From NCBI RefSeq assembly GCF_900458435.1, contig NZ_UHCT01000001.1, positions 1,736,001-1,800,000 of the forward strand: a stretch of DNA of 64,000 nt, in the 5' to 3' direction. This DNA comes from Staphylococcus carnosus (GTDB taxonomy: Bacteria; Bacillota; Bacilli; Staphylococcales; Staphylococcaceae). The position numbers and the translations under genes are program-made. Positions 9,335 to 23,094 of this stretch are shown here, one piece after another (positions within the stretch are counted from its first letter, which is position 1; each line of letters opens with the position of its first letter). The notes below the pieces were generated by a model. The model ran no database searches. It was not told the DNA's origin and worked only from the letters and a program-made list of their open reading frames with translations.

Positions 9335-10038
9335 TTAACCTAACCAACTTTCTTTAATTTGATGATAACTTGCGACAGGATCGTCACTTTGTGTAATTGG
9401 ACGTCCCACAACAATATGTGTAGAACCTAATTTACGCGCATCGTCTGGTGTTGTAATACGCTTTTGGTCATCTTGAGCATAATCAGCCGGACGAATACCT
9501 GGCGTCACTTTTAAGAAGTCTGATCCAAGCTCATCAGTTAATAATTTTGCTTCTAAAGGTGAACATACTACACCGTCTAAACCAGCTTGTTTTGTTAATT
9601 TAGCATAATTTAGAACAGCTTCTTCAATCGAAGTTTGGATATTTTGTTCTTTATTCAACATTTCTTCAGTAGTAGAAGTCAATTGAGTAACTGCAATAAT
9701 CTTCGTATCTTTATTTACACTGCGCAAACCTTCGACTGCTTGACGCATCATTTCTGTGCCTCCAGCAGCATGGACATTAACTAAATCTACATTTAAGCGA
9801 CCTAACCCTGCCATAGCTTGTTTTACAGTATTTGGAATATCATGTAATTTCAAATCTAAGAAGAGATGATGCCCGCGTTCTTTAATACGATTGATTAATT
9901 CTGGTCCAGTTTGGTAATAAAGTTCCATTCCGATTTTGATGTATAAAGGTTCATCAAATAAATCTAAGAAATTTTCCACTTCTTCTGCTGTTGCAAAATC
10001 AAGTGCAATAATCGGTAAAGGTAAATTTGTGTTTGTCA

Positions 10039-10039
<1 letters not shown>
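9335..10039 (-). CDS. pyrF: Orotidine-5'-phosphate decarboxylase
   Basis: PyrF decarboxylates OMP to UMP, the last step of the pathway. The 234-residue TIM-barrel protein shows [11 protein letters not shown] at the N-terminus, the catalytic segment [15 protein letters not shown] (the Asp-Lys-x-x-Asp charge network) near residues 57-72, and the phosphate-binding [12 protein letters not shown] near the C-terminus. Its ATG overlaps the last base of pyrD, and it precedes pyrE by one base, consistent with tight operon coupling. Confidence 0.97.
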
Positions 10040-11717
<1,678 letters not shown>

Positions 11718-11850
11718 CGCAAATATCCTCCTTCAATATAAATTGCTTGGCTGTCGTTCATTTAATTGCTTTCTCTATTGTACATGAATTCCCGTAAAAT
11801 GTATGTGTCAGTCTTAAAAAAACACTGTTTTATCTTTCATTATTACATAA

Positions 11851-11897
11851 CGAAGCGCTTCTTCAACCTCCTTTTATCAAAAGAGGTTTTAGAAGCT
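11851..11897 (-). other. Intercistronic hairpin between carB and pyrK
   Basis: GCTTCTnnAACCTC and GAGGTTnnAGAAGC arms enclose a 12-nt A/T loop just after the carB stop. On the minus strand no strong U-run follows, so it is more likely an attenuating, processing or stabilising hairpin than a full terminator. Confidence 0.5.
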
Positions 11898-11904
11898 GCT
11901 TTTT

Positions 11905-14900
11905 CTACATTTGTTTCATTGTAAATGACATGCTTTCAATGACATTCGTAAGTGCATTTGCTGTATCTAAAGAAGTTAAGCAAGGTACACCGTTTTCAAC
12001 AGATGCTCGGCGAATTTGGAATCCATCTCTTTCGATTGTTTTCCCTTTTGTCATTGTATTAATGACAATTTGAACTTCGCCATTTTGAATACGTGTCAAT
12101 AAGTCGTCTTCCCCACCAATTTTACCAACCGTTTCAACTGGAATATGGTTATCAGCTAATTTTTGAGCTGTACCTTCTGTTGCTAAAATTTTATAGCCGA
12201 CTTCATTTAAACGTTTCGCAACCTTAACCATTTCATCTTTATCTTTGTCACTTACTGTTATTAAGACTGTGCCGTGATCTTTTACTTCTACACCACTTGC
12301 AGTCAACCCTTTGAATAACGCCTTTTCAAGTGTTAAATCTTTACCCATAACTTCTCCTGTAGATTTCATTTCAGGTCCTAATGTAATATCTACATTTTTC
12401 AGTTTGTTAAAACTGAAAACAGGCGCTTTGACAAACACACCTTCTGTATAAGGTTGAAGTCCAGGTTGATAACCTAAATCACTTAGTTTTTCTCCTAAAA
12501 TTGCACGCATAGCAAGTTGTGCCATAGGAATATTAGTAATCTTGCTTAAGAATGGTACTGTACGACTTGATCTTGGATTCACTTCTAATACGTACACCCC
12601 ATCATGTGCAAGTACAAATTGAATATTGATTAAGCCGATAATATCTAAACCTTTTGCTAATTTCGTTGTATAACTTTCAAGTGTTTTAATATCTTCTTCA
12701 GATAATGTCTGAGGTGGATATACAGCAATTGAGTCACCAGAGTGCACACCAGCACGTTCAATGTGTTCCATAATACCTGGAATAATTACAGTGTCTCCGT
12801 CGCAAATTGCATCTACTTCGATTTCTTTACCAGTCAGATAACGGTCTACAAGCACTGGATGTTCAGGACTTGCTTTCACTGCTTCTCTAATATAATTTCC
12901 AAGTTCAGCATCATTATAGACAATCTCCATTGCACGCCCGCCGAGTACATATGATGGACGAACAACAACTGGATAACCAATTTCTCGTGCATTTTCTAAA
13001 GCTTCTTCTGGAGATGTAGCTGTCTTACCTTTAGGTTGCGGCACATCGATTTTATTTAATAATGCTTCGAATTCTTTTCTGTCTTCAGCACGATTTAAAT
13101 TTTCTAAAGATGTTCCTAAAATTTGCACACCTTTTTCAGCTAACTTTTCTGCTAAATTAATCGCAGTTTGACCGCCGAATTGAACAACAACACCTTTAGG
13201 CTGTTCTAAATCGATAATGTTCATTACATCTTCAACAGTCAATGGTTCAAAGTAAAGTTTGTCAGAAATCGAGAAGTCTGTAGAAACTGTTTCTGGATTG
13301 TTGTTAACAATAATTGCTTCGTAACCTGCATTTTGAATCGCCCATACTGCATGTACAGTTGCGTAATCGAATTCAACCCCTTGACCGATACGAATTGGAC
13401 CTGATCCTAATACAATCACTTTTTCTTTATCTGTCACTACAGATTCATTATCTCTTTCATATGTGCCATAGTAATATGGTGTTGAAGATTCGAATTCTGC
13501 AGCACAAGTATCGACCATTTTATACACAGGTTTGATGTCATTTGTTTTACGTAATTGATTTACTTCATCTTCTGTCATATCAAAACGATGCGCAATCACT
13601 TTGTCGCTGAAGCCGTAATCTTTGGCATATTTTAAATACTCAATATCACCTTTATGGTCTTTTAGTTCATGTTCAATATCAATAATATGTTGGAATTTAT
13701 TTAAGAAGAAATAATCAATTTGTGTCATCTCATGTATTTCTTCTAAAGTTGTGCCGCGACGAATCGCTTCTCCAATAAAGAAGAGACGTTCGTCATCTTG
13801 TTGTAAGATACGCTCTTTTATGTAGTCTAAATCATAACTTTCACCATTCGGCAAACCTAAATGATGTACACCATATTCTAATGAACGAATGGCTTTTAAT
13901 AATGATTCTTCGTAAGTTCTTCCGATAGCCATAACTTCGCCAGTAGCTTTCATTTGAGTACCAAGTACACGTTCTCCTTTTTCAAATTTATCAAATGGAA
14001 AACGTGGAATTTTAGAAATCACATAATCTAAGGCAGGCTCAAAAGCTGCATATGATGTACCTGTTACTGGGTTCAACATTTCATCCAATGTTAAGCCGAC
14101 AGCAATCTTAGCTGCTAATTTTGCGATTGGATAACCAGTTGCTTTAGAAGCTAACGCTGATGAACGTGACACTCGTGGATTCACTTCAATAATGTAGTAG
14201 TTCATAGAATGCGGATCTAATGCAAGTTGAACATTACAACCACCTTCAATACCTAATGCGCGAATTACTTTCAATGACACATCACGCAACATTTGGTATT
14301 CCACATCCGTCAATGTTTGACTCGGTGCTACAACTACTGAATCACCTGTATGAATACCTACCGGATCAATATTTTCCATATTACAAACAACAATCGCATT
14401 ATCATTTTTATCTCGCATTACTTCATATTCGATTTCTTTAAAACCTGCAATCGATTTTTCAATCAAACACTGTGTTGCGGGACTATAATGCAGACCATTT
14501 GTCACAACTTCTTTTAGCTCTTCATCATTATGGCAGATACCTCCGCCAGTGCCTCCCATTGTAAAAGCAGGTCTTACGATTAATGGATAACCGACTTGCT
14601 CTTTAAAAGCAAAAGCTTGTTCGACTGTGTTGACAATGTCACTTTCTGGTACAGGAACATCTAACTCGTTCATTAAGCTTCTGAATAACTCACGATCTTC
14701 AGCTTGTTGAATTGAACTTAATTTTGTTCCCAACAATTGAACATTATTAGATTCTAAAACACCGCTGTCATGCAATTGAATTGCCATATTCAACCCAGTT
14801 TGTCCTCCTAATGTAGGAAGCAATGCATCAGGTTGTTCTTTACGAATAATACGTGCAATAAAATCATGTGTTAATGGTTCAATATAAACTTTATCTGCAA

Positions 14901-15078
14901 TTTCTTTATCCGTCATAATTGTCGCTGGATTTGAATTCACAAGAATAACTTTGTACCCTTCTTCTTTCAAAGCAAGGCAAGCTTGCGTTCCAGCATAATC
15001 AAATTCGGCTGCTTGTCCTATAATAATTGGTCCTGAACCGATTACTAATATCGTATTAATGTCTTTATTTTTAGGCAT
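11905..15078 (-). CDS. carB: Carbamoyl-phosphate synthase large subunit
   Basis: CarB uses ammonia from CarA, bicarbonate and two ATP to make carbamoyl phosphate for pyrimidine and arginine synthesis. The 1057-residue protein contains the two homologous ATP-grasp halves, each beginning with a GSGPIxIGQ motif ([19 protein letters not shown] near the N-terminus and [18 protein letters not shown] near residue 555). A C-terminal MGS-like allosteric domain follows. ATG at 15078 is chosen over an upstream in-frame start because AAGGAG lies 10 nt upstream and the length then matches the family. The start lies inside the end of carA (8-base overlap). Confidence 0.97.
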   Translation of the reverse strand: MPKNKDINTILVIGSGPIIIGQAAEFDYAGTQACLALKEEGYKVILVNSNPATIMTDKEIADKVYIEPLTHDFIARIIRKEQPDALLPTLGGQTGLNMAIQLHDSGVLESNNVQLLGTKLSSIQQAEDRELFRSLMNELDVPVPESDIVNTVEQAFAFKEQVGYPLIVRPAFTMGGTGGGICHNDEELKEVVTNGLHYSPATQCLIEKSIAGFKEIEYEVMRDKNDNAIVVCNMENIDPVGIHTGDSVVVAPSQTLTDVEYQMLRDVSLKVIRALGIEGGCNVQLALDPHSMNYYIIEVNPRVSRSSALASKATGYPIAKLAAKIAVGLTLDEMLNPVTGTSYAAFEPALDYVISKIPRFPFDKFEKGERVLGTQMKATGEVMAIGRTYEESLLKAIRSLEYGVHHLGLPNGESYDLDYIKERILQQDDERLFFIGEAIRRGTTLEEIHEMTQIDYFFLNKFQHIIDIEHELKDHKGDIEYLKYAKDYGFSDKVIAHRFDMTEDEVNQLRKTNDIKPVYKMVDTCAAEFESSTPYYYGTYERDNESVVTDKEKVIVLGSGPIRIGQGVEFDYATVHAVWAIQNAGYEAIIVNNNPETVSTDFSISDKLYFEPLTVEDVMNIIDLEQPKGVVVQFGGQTAINLAEKLAEKGVQILGTSLENLNRAEDRKEFEALLNKIDVPQPKGKTATSPEEALENAREIGYPVVVRPSYVLGGRAMEIVYNDAELGNYIREAVKASPEHPVLVDRYLTGKEIEVDAICDGDTVIIPGIMEHIERAGVHSGDSIAVYPPQTLSEEDIKTLESYTTKLAKGLDIIGLINIQFVLAHDGVYVLEVNPRSSRTVPFLSKITNIPMAQLAMRAILGEKLSDLGYQPGLQPYTEGVFVKAPVFSFNKLKNVDITLGPEMKSTGEVMGKDLTLEKALFKGLTASGVEVKDHGTVLITVSDKDKDEMVKVAKRLNEVGYKILATEGTAQKLADNHIPVETVGKIGGEDDLLTRIQNGEVQIVINTMTKGKTIERDGFQIRRASVENGVPCLTSLDTANALTNVIESMSFTMKQM

Positions 15079-16171
15079 TTGCGAAACGCTCCTTCTCTTT
15101 GAATTCATTCATCATAGACACAAATTGATCAAATAAATAATTTGAATCAGTTGGTCCTGGACATGCTTCTGGATGATATTGTACTGAAAAGGCAGGAAGC
15201 GTTTGATGTTTTAAACCTTCAACTGTTTGGTCATTCAACGCGATATGTGTCACTTCTAAATCTGTATTAGTAATAGACTCCGCATCGATGGCATAACCAT
15301 GGTTTTGACTAGTTAAGGCAACTTTTCCTGTAGCTAAATCTTTAACTGGATGGTTCGCCCCACGATGTCCGAATTTCATTTTGAATGATGTCGCACCTTG
15401 TGAAAGTGCGAATAATTGATGTCCGAGACAAATTCCAAAGAAAGGACTTTTGCCAAGAATACCCTTAATCATTTCGATTGCTTCAGGCACATCTTCAGGG
15501 TCGCCTGGTCCATTTGATAACATCACTCCATCAGGTGCCATACGAATAATATCTTCTGCAGGTGTATTGTAAGGAACTACTGTGACATTACAACCACGTG
15601 CATTTAATTCTCTAACGATATTTTGTTTCTTTCCAAAGTCCACAAGTACGACACTTAAGTCAAAACCAGTTGATACATAAGGTGTTTTTGTCGATACAGT
15701 CGGTACTTCATCGCGAGATAGTTCAAATTGATTTAGTGATTCGATAAGTTGCGGAATATCTTCTGCATGATCTGTAAAACCTGCTTTCAAAACACCATGC
15801 TCACGAATTTTACGAGTGATACTTCTTGTATCCACACCAGAAATTCCTGGAATATCGAATTCTTTTAAAACTTCTTCAAATGTCTTTTGTTTACGGAAAT
15901 TGCTTGGATGTGTACTCGCTTCTTTCACCACTACTCCGTTTAATGTAGGAACAAGTGATTCAAAATCATCTCTGTTAATTCCATAATTACCAATTAATGG
16001 ATAAGTGAATGTAATAATTTGACCTGTATAAGACGGGTCAGAAATTGTTTCTTGATAACCCGTCATTGCAGTATTAAATACGATTTCACCTTTAGTTAAA
16101 TTGTCTGATCCAAGCTTTCTGCCTTCATATATTGAACCATCTTCAAATACAAGATATCGTTTTGCCAACAT
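15071..16171 (-). CDS. carA: Carbamoyl-phosphate synthase small subunit (glutaminase)
   Basis: CarA hydrolyses glutamine and channels ammonia to CarB. The 366-residue protein has the N-terminal CPSase small-chain domain ([20 protein letters not shown]) and a class I glutamine amidotransferase domain with the nucleophile elbow [11 protein letters not shown] near residue 242 and the catalytic His-Glu in SVQYHPEA near residue 340. Its coding end overlaps carB, which supports 1:1 translation of the complex. It begins 6 bases after the pyrC stop region on the same transcript. Confidence 0.97.
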   Translation of the reverse strand: MLAKRYLVFEDGSIYEGRKLGSDNLTKGEIVFNTAMTGYQETISDPSYTGQIITFTYPLIGNYGINRDDFESLVPTLNGVVVKEASTHPSNFRKQKTFEEVLKEFDIPGISGVDTRSITRKIREHGVLKAGFTDHAEDIPQLIESLNQFELSRDEVPTVSTKTPYVSTGFDLSVVLVDFGKKQNIVRELNARGCNVTVVPYNTPAEDIIRMAPDGVMLSNGPGDPEDVPEAIEMIKGILGKSPFFGICLGHQLFALSQGATSFKMKFGHRGANHPVKDLATGKVALTSQNHGYAIDAESITNTDLEVTHIALNDQTVEGLKHQTLPAFSVQYHPEACPGPTDSNYLFDQFVSMMNEFKEKERFANA

Positions 16172-16177
16172 GCTTAA

Positions 16178-18359
<2,182 letters not shown>

Positions 18360-18388
18360 CTAAGATTTGGTTATATTATTTGTTATTT

Positions 18389-19675
18389 TTACGCTTTAGC
18401 TTTAGGTAATATTAAGTTTAAAATAATGCCTGACAAAGCTGCTAATGCCATTCCTTCTACTTTTACACCGTGGATATCGAACATTAAGTTTCCGATACCT
18501 ACAACGAGAATGACAGATGCGATAACTAGGTTACGGTTTTCCGAAAAATCTACCTTGCTTTCAACCAGCATTCTTAAGCCGCTTGAAGCAATAATACCGA
18601 ATAAGAGAATGGATACCCCGCCCATAACTGGCGTTGGGATTGATGAAATCAATGCTGTGAACTTTCCGACAAAGGCTAAGATGATTGCAATCACTGCAGC
18701 TCCGCCGATTACATAAATACTGTATATCTTTGTAATAGCTAGCACGCCGATATTTTCACCGTATGTTGTACTTGGCGGTCCACCGATCAAGCTCGCAAAC
18801 ATTGTTGAAACACCATCACCGATGATTGAACGATGCAAACCTGGTTTTTCAAAGAAGTTACGTCCCACAATTTTATTGATAACCATTTGATGGCCAATAT
18901 GTTCACTGACTGTGACAAATACGATTGGGAGCATCAACAGTATCAAGCCCATGTGAAAACTTGGTGTATAATCTTTGAATGGCAAGTAAATATGCGGCCA
19001 ATCCAACCATGATGCTTTCATGACTGGTTTGAAATCTACGATGCCTAGGATTGTTGCTGCGATATATCCGACTACGATTCCGATTAATACTGGAATCAGT
19101 GAGAAGAAGCCTTTCATGTAGCCTTGTACAACTAATGTTGTAACTAAAGTTATCATCGCAACAATCAAGTATGTGACATTGTAGCCTTTCATGTCGGCAC
19201 TGTTTTCAAACATTGCCATATTGGCTGCTGTCGGTGCTAAGCTTAAACCGATTACCATGATGACCGGTCCAACTACTACAGGAGGTAGTAAGTGCATCAA
19301 CCAACCGATACCGCTTAATTTAATTAAGATTCCGATGATGACATACATCACACCACTCATGAAGAGTGCGACTAACATGTCTCCTAAGCTGTGAGTACTT
19401 AATCCTGTAATAATCGGTGTAATAAAGGCAAAGCTAGATCCAAGATAAGCTGGAATCATCGCTTTTGTGATTAAAATGTACAATAATGTTCCGATACCTG
19501 ATGCAAGAAGCGCTGCTGAAATCGGCAAACCTGTCAGGAATGGTACTAATACTGTGGCACCGAACATTGCGAAGAGATGTTGTAAGCTCAAGAATGCCCA
19601 CTGGGCTGGCTTCGGTTTCTCATTCACATCTAGTACTGGTTTCACAGTACGTTCAAACATTTGTTCATTTTCCAT
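18389..19675 (-). CDS. pyrP: Uracil permease (NCS2 family)
   Basis: PyrP is a polytopic membrane symporter that imports uracil. The 428-residue protein is hydrophobic throughout, with about 12-14 predicted membrane segments, and carries the NCS2 signature region around FVTVSEHIGHQMVINKIVG (substrate-binding Glu) and GGPPSTTYGENIG. The cytosolic N-terminus MENEQMFERTVKPVLDVNEK precedes the first helix. It lies second in the pyr cluster behind its own PyrR attenuator. Confidence 0.96.
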   Translation of the reverse strand: MENEQMFERTVKPVLDVNEKPKPAQWAFLSLQHLFAMFGATVLVPFLTGLPISAALLASGIGTLLYILITKAMIPAYLGSSFAFITPIITGLSTHSLGDMLVALFMSGVMYVIIGILIKLSGIGWLMHLLPPVVVGPVIMVIGLSLAPTAANMAMFENSADMKGYNVTYLIVAMITLVTTLVVQGYMKGFFSLIPVLIGIVVGYIAATILGIVDFKPVMKASWLDWPHIYLPFKDYTPSFHMGLILLMLPIVFVTVSEHIGHQMVINKIVGRNFFEKPGLHRSIIGDGVSTMFASLIGGPPSTTYGENIGVLAITKIYSIYVIGGAAVIAIILAFVGKFTALISSIPTPVMGGVSILLFGIIASSGLRMLVESKVDFSENRNLVIASVILVVGIGNLMFDIHGVKVEGMALAALSGIILNLILPKAKA

Positions 19676-19702
19676 TCTCTTTTTCTTCCTTTCATGAAAA
19701 AA

Positions 19703-19735
19703 ATCTCTTTACAGCAATCAGCTGGCAAAGAGACT
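19703..19735 (-). terminator. Attenuator terminator before pyrP
   Basis: On the minus strand AGTCTCTTTGCCAGC pairs with GCTGTAAAGAGA and is followed by seven T. It is the terminator arm of the second PyrR attenuator. Confidence 0.85.
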
Positions 19736-19860
19736 TAAGGGGAGAGATAAGAAAGTTGTTCATTGAATTTAAGATTCATACATATAGACGATGCATATTA
19801 TCTTGAAACTTGCTGACCTCTCGTGTCGCAAAAGTTTCTTTCAATGCTTTCTTATCAAAC

Positions 19861-19893
19861 CCTTTGTCAGTCTCTCGTACTGATTTAAAAGGG
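19861..19893 (-). promoter_or_regulatory. PyrR-binding anti-antiterminator in the pyrR-pyrP spacer
   Basis: The minus-strand RNA CAGTACGAGAGACTGA sits in a hairpin closed by CCCTTT/AAAGGG. This matches the PyrR recognition hairpin (ARUCCNGNGAGGYU-like loop) that, bound by PyrR-UMP, prevents antitermination. With the downstream terminator at 19703-19735 it forms a complete attenuator controlling pyrP and the following genes. Confidence 0.8.
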
Positions 19894-19898
19894 TACGG

Positions 19899-20426
19899 CT
19901 ATTCAATTATGACTGCGTTGCGGCCGTCTGTTTCTTTAACGTATACAGAAACAGCTTCATCGCGTGCAGTTGGGATATTCTTCCCAACGAAATCAGCTCT
20001 AATTGGAAGTTCGCGATGACCGCGGTCTACCAAAGCAGCTAATCCGATTTTCTGAGGACGTGAATGCAAGAGTATCGCATCTAGTGAAGCTCTGACTGTT
20101 CGTCCAGTATAAAGTACATCGTCAATTATGATGACTACTTTATCTGTGATATCAACATCAATCACAAATGACTTCTCTGAAATCTTTGGCGTAGGTAATT
20201 CTAAATCATCTCTGAACTGTGTGATATCAATTGTGCCTGTTGGAACAGTTGTATTTTCAATTTGTTGAATTTTGCTTTGAATACTTTTTGCTAAAAACTC
20301 GCCGCGTGTTTTCACACCGAGTAATACAAGGTCTTTCGTCCCTCGATTGTACTCTAAAATTTCATGTGCCATACGCATTAACGTACGTTTCATTGCCGCT
20401 TCATCTAACACAATACGTTCTGACAT
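19899..20426 (-). CDS. pyrR: Pyr operon RNA-binding attenuation regulator / uracil phosphoribosyltransferase
   Basis: PyrR binds pyr leader RNA when UMP or UTP is high and promotes termination; it also has uracil PRTase activity. The 175-residue protein carries the PRPP loop [17 protein letters not shown] near residue 95 and LLGVKTRGE. It ends RNAVIIE, as in other Firmicutes. ATG at 20426 is preferred to an upstream GTG (20438), because AAAGGTGAGG overlaps the latter and is properly spaced for ATG. First gene of the cluster, behind its own attenuator, so it is autoregulated. Confidence 0.96.
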   Translation of the reverse strand: MSERIVLDEAAMKRTLMRMAHEILEYNRGTKDLVLLGVKTRGEFLAKSIQSKIQQIENTTVPTGTIDITQFRDDLELPTPKISEKSFVIDVDITDKVVIIIDDVLYTGRTVRASLDAILLHSRPQKIGLAALVDRGHRELPIRADFVGKNIPTARDEAVSVYVKETDGRNAVIIE

Positions 20427-20453
20427 TCTCGCCCTCACCTTTCTATAAAAAAA

Positions 20454-20483
20454 TCCCGTGTCTTCTCATTGAGAGACACGGGA
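20454..20483 (-). terminator. Attenuator terminator before pyrR
   Basis: TCCCGTGTC and GACACGGGA arms, extended by TTCTCA/TGAGA, followed on the minus strand by a run of T. Terminator of the first pyr attenuator. Confidence 0.88.
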
Positions 20484-20604
20484 ATCCGATTCCTGTCAGA
20501 ATCCATTACACCATTTACGTTCACACGTCTGCTTAGGTGTAATGATCCAAGTCTAGTTAGAGGCGTAGATACATTTATTCTAACTACACTTGTTGAAACT
20601 TCCT

Positions 20605-20645
20605 GTCTTCGGAGCATCTCTGTACTCTCAATTAAAGACTTACGA
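20605..20645 (-). promoter_or_regulatory. PyrR-binding hairpin in the pyrR leader
   Basis: The minus-strand RNA GAGTACAGAGATGCTC, within arms GTCTT...AAGAC, matches the PyrR anti-antiterminator consensus. It lies about 120 nt before the leader terminator at 20454-20483, the usual geometry for PyrR attenuation. Confidence 0.78.
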
Positions 20646-20689
20646 TTTCTTTATTAAACTGTAATAAGTTTATCATAAATTGAAGAAAA

Positions 20690-21030
20690 GTCAAAGAGAA
20701 ATTTGAAAGGTAAGGTTGTTGGTTTGTGAAGTTTACATAATAAAATTATGTTTTGTAGGAATAAATGTATAGAAAAAGCAAGCTCTTTACCTATCTTTTA
20801 AAAGATAAATAAAGAGCTTGTATAATTAAAGTTTCAAGAATGTAATAGAAGATCATACTAATTTTTAAATTCTGAAAAATTATAATTCTATAGCAACGCT
20901 TCATTCGTAGGATTTACAGGCACTGTTCTACTTCATTCTAAAAGATCATAAATAAGTTAAAACAAGCTTAAAGCGAAAATGTAGCTTAATTGCTATCGAC
21001 TTGCTGTGTCAGCAAGACTCTTTTTTTATG
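20690..21030. other. Gene-poor interval with two orphan hairpins
   Basis: No ORF with a plausible start is visible. One hairpin (20779-20820) has CAAGCTCTTTA and its complement around an inner CTATCTTTTAAAAGATA stem, with a U-run on the minus strand. A second (20999-21027) has CTTGCTG/CAGCAAG followed by seven T on the plus strand. Neither ends an annotated gene, because rluD has its own terminator at 21033-21075. A small RNA on either strand is possible. A TATAAT at 20881-20886 on the plus strand lacks a clear -35. Confidence 0.5.
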
Positions 21031-21032
21031 TA

Positions 21033-21075
21033 AAAATCCCTTGAATCCAGCACTCAAACTGAATTCAAGGGATTA
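21033..21075 (-). terminator. rluD terminator
   Basis: AATCCCTTGAATTCAG pairs with CTGGATTCAAGGGATT around an 8-nt loop and is followed by TTT on the minus strand. Confidence 0.85.
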
Positions 21076-21078
21076 TTT

Positions 21079-21996
21079 TTATGCTTCTCTTAATCTTATA
21101 TCTGTTAAAACTTGTTTGAAGTCTTCTGGTAAATCAGTCTTACGTTCAATATATTCACCAGTAACAGGATGTTCAAAACCAATCACACCAGCATGTAAGG
21201 CTTGACCACCGATATCCATTGTTTTCTTCGGTCCATATTTTGGGTCACCTACTAATGGATGGCCAATATACTTCATATGCACACGAATTTGGTGAGTTCG
21301 TCCTGTTTCTAATTCACATTCTACTAAAGTATAGTCTTTGAAATGCTCTAAGACATTGAAATGTGTTACTGCATCTTTACCATCATCTACTACCGCCATA
21401 GATTGACGGTCTTTTTTATCTCTGCCGATTGGCGCATCAATTGTACCGTAATCATGTGGAATATTACCATGTACTAAAGCAGTGTATTTTCTAGTTACTG
21501 TTTTAGCCATCAATTGTTCCACTAAATTACGATGTGCAATATCATTTTTCGCAACCATTAATAGACCGGACGTGTCTTTATCAATACGATGGACGATACC
21601 TGGGCGAATTTCACCATTGATACCTGATAAATCTTTAATTTGATACATTAATCCATTCACAAGTGTACCAGTATAATGACCAGGTGAAGGATGTACTACC
21701 ATGCCTTTAGGTTTATACACAATAGCAACATCTGAATCTTCATAGTAGATATCAAGATTTAAGTTTTCAGGTTTGATATCCGCTTCAACTGTCTCTTTCT
21801 CTGTCACTTCAATCTTATCATTCAATTTCACTTTGTGATTTGCTTTTACTTTCTTACCATTCACCGTTACCAAATCTTCTTTAATCCAATCTTGAATTTG
21901 ACTTCGAGACCAATCCGAATTAAATTCTGGCAACAGTTTATCTATACGCTGACCTGCTTGCTCAGCTTCTGTAATTTCATAGTTAAACTCTGTCAT
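21079..21996 (-). CDS. rluD: RluD-type 23S rRNA pseudouridine synthase
   Basis: A 305-residue RluA-family pseudouridine synthase. An N-terminal S4 RNA-binding domain (about 14-75, RIDKLLPEFNSDWSRSQIQDW) precedes the catalytic domain with HRIDKDTSGLLMVAK near residue 138, whose aspartate attacks the target uridine. RTHQIRVHM near residue 235 is the family signature. Which 23S positions it modifies cannot be read here; RluD-like is by position next to lspA and by the S4 domain. It starts 16 bases after lspA and is probably co-transcribed. Confidence 0.92.
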   Translation of the reverse strand: MTEFNYEITEAEQAGQRIDKLLPEFNSDWSRSQIQDWIKEDLVTVNGKKVKANHKVKLNDKIEVTEKETVEADIKPENLNLDIYYEDSDVAIVYKPKGMVVHPSPGHYTGTLVNGLMYQIKDLSGINGEIRPGIVHRIDKDTSGLLMVAKNDIAHRNLVEQLMAKTVTRKYTALVHGNIPHDYGTIDAPIGRDKKDRQSMAVVDDGKDAVTHFNVLEHFKDYTLVECELETGRTHQIRVHMKYIGHPLVGDPKYGPKKTMDIGGQALHAGVIGFEHPVTGEYIERKTDLPEDFKQVLTDIRLREA

Positions 21997-22011
21997 GTAA
22001 ATGCTCCTTTA

Positions 22012-22491
22012 CTAAACTTTCGATTTGCGGGAGTCAAATAATAAGGCAATTAATACCAGAATAACTCCAATCGTTAAACTTGAGTCTGCGCCATTAAAGA
22101 TTGGAAAATCATAACTGAAAATTTTAGTATCAATAAAATCAACTACTTCACCATGCAGCATACGATCAATAAAGTTGCCTAGCGCACCTGCAAATAACAA
22201 ACTAATGGCTACTTGCATTAAAAAATTGCCTTTCGCTTCTTTGATATAGAAAAAGACTAATAATCCTAAGACAACGATAGTTACAATAAAGAAAAAGCTC
22301 ATTCTTCCGCTTAAAATCCCCCAAGCTGCACCATTATTACGATGTGAAGTAATATACAAAAATTTAGGTATCACTGTATATGAATCACCAATTGCCATAG
22401 ACTTTGCAATGACTGCTTTAGTCACTTGATCTAAAATTAAAACAGCAATTGTGATAAACAATGTGATACTTACAAAATATGGTTTTTTCAT
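22012..22491 (-). CDS. lspA: Lipoprotein signal peptidase (SPase II)
   Basis: LspA cleaves signal peptides of diacylated prolipoproteins in the membrane. The 159-residue protein has four hydrophobic segments and the two catalytic aspartate motifs: GNFIDRMLHGEVVDFID around residue 108 and FNGADSSLTIG around residue 134. GGAGGAAAAC directly precedes the ATG. It would process the two lipoproteins encoded at 47840 and 49418 as well as the rest of the cell's set. Confidence 0.96.
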   Translation of the reverse strand: MKKPYFVSITLFITIAVLILDQVTKAVIAKSMAIGDSYTVIPKFLYITSHRNNGAAWGILSGRMSFFFIVTIVVLGLLVFFYIKEAKGNFLMQVAISLLFAGALGNFIDRMLHGEVVDFIDTKIFSYDFPIFNGADSSLTIGVILVLIALLFDSRKSKV

Positions 22492-22597
22492 GTTTTCCTC
22501 CCCGAAGAAAAGTAATTCATCTTGTTTAAACTTTCTCCGTATGTTCTTTACAACATGTTATATTATAACAAATTGTTATTCGAACCAACACTATTAA

Positions 22598-23086
22598 TTA
22601 ATTTTGCACTTTTTCATCCTCAGCTTTGGGATTCTTTTTAGGATGGATATAGTTGTAACTCTTGGCTTCTTCCGCTGTAATAGGACGTGATGATACTTTA
22701 TAAGGTTTAATATAATTCATTTCTGATACATCAAAGGAGCCATCTTTATTTACACGTTCTATATAAGCCACGTGTCCTAGTTTACCTTTCGTTGTCTGCA
22801 TTAAAGCATGTACGGCCGGTTTATGATTGACCACATATCCATCTCTTTTTGCACCTTCAGCCCAATTTTCAGCATCGCCCCAACGGTTGCTGATCATGTT
22901 GCCGTCTTTTTTAACTTTATCAAAAGCATAATACGTACACTGTCCTTTTTCATACGCATTAAAACCCATGGGATCAGGTTTCAACTCTTCAATCCATAGT
23001 GAAACATCATTTTTATTTTCATAGAAAAATATTGCAGCGCCGCCAAGAACAACAAACAAAATAACTGCTTTTAATAGTTTTTTCAT
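22598..23086 (-). CDS. Membrane-anchored CHAP-domain protein
   Basis: A 162-residue protein with a single N-terminal hydrophobic helix (MKKLLKAVILFVVLGGAAIF) and no lipobox, followed by a CHAP domain. CHAP cysteine peptidases/amidases cut peptidoglycan peptides. Here the catalytic cysteine lies in KGQCTYYAFDKV, the histidine in KGKLGHVAYIERV, and the polar residue in SEMNY. The architecture suggests an uncleaved anchor or signal peptide with an extracellular enzyme. It follows the broken VOC gene by 8 bases on the same strand and precedes lspA by about 100. It is smaller than SsaA-type amidases and lacks LysM repeats. Confidence 0.82.
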   Translation of the reverse strand: MKKLLKAVILFVVLGGAAIFFYENKNDVSLWIEELKPDPMGFNAYEKGQCTYYAFDKVKKDGNMISNRWGDAENWAEGAKRDGYVVNHKPAVHALMQTTKGKLGHVAYIERVNKDGSFDVSEMNYIKPYKVSSRPITAEEAKSYNYIHPKKNPKAEDEKVQN

Positions 23087-23094
23087 CTTAATAA

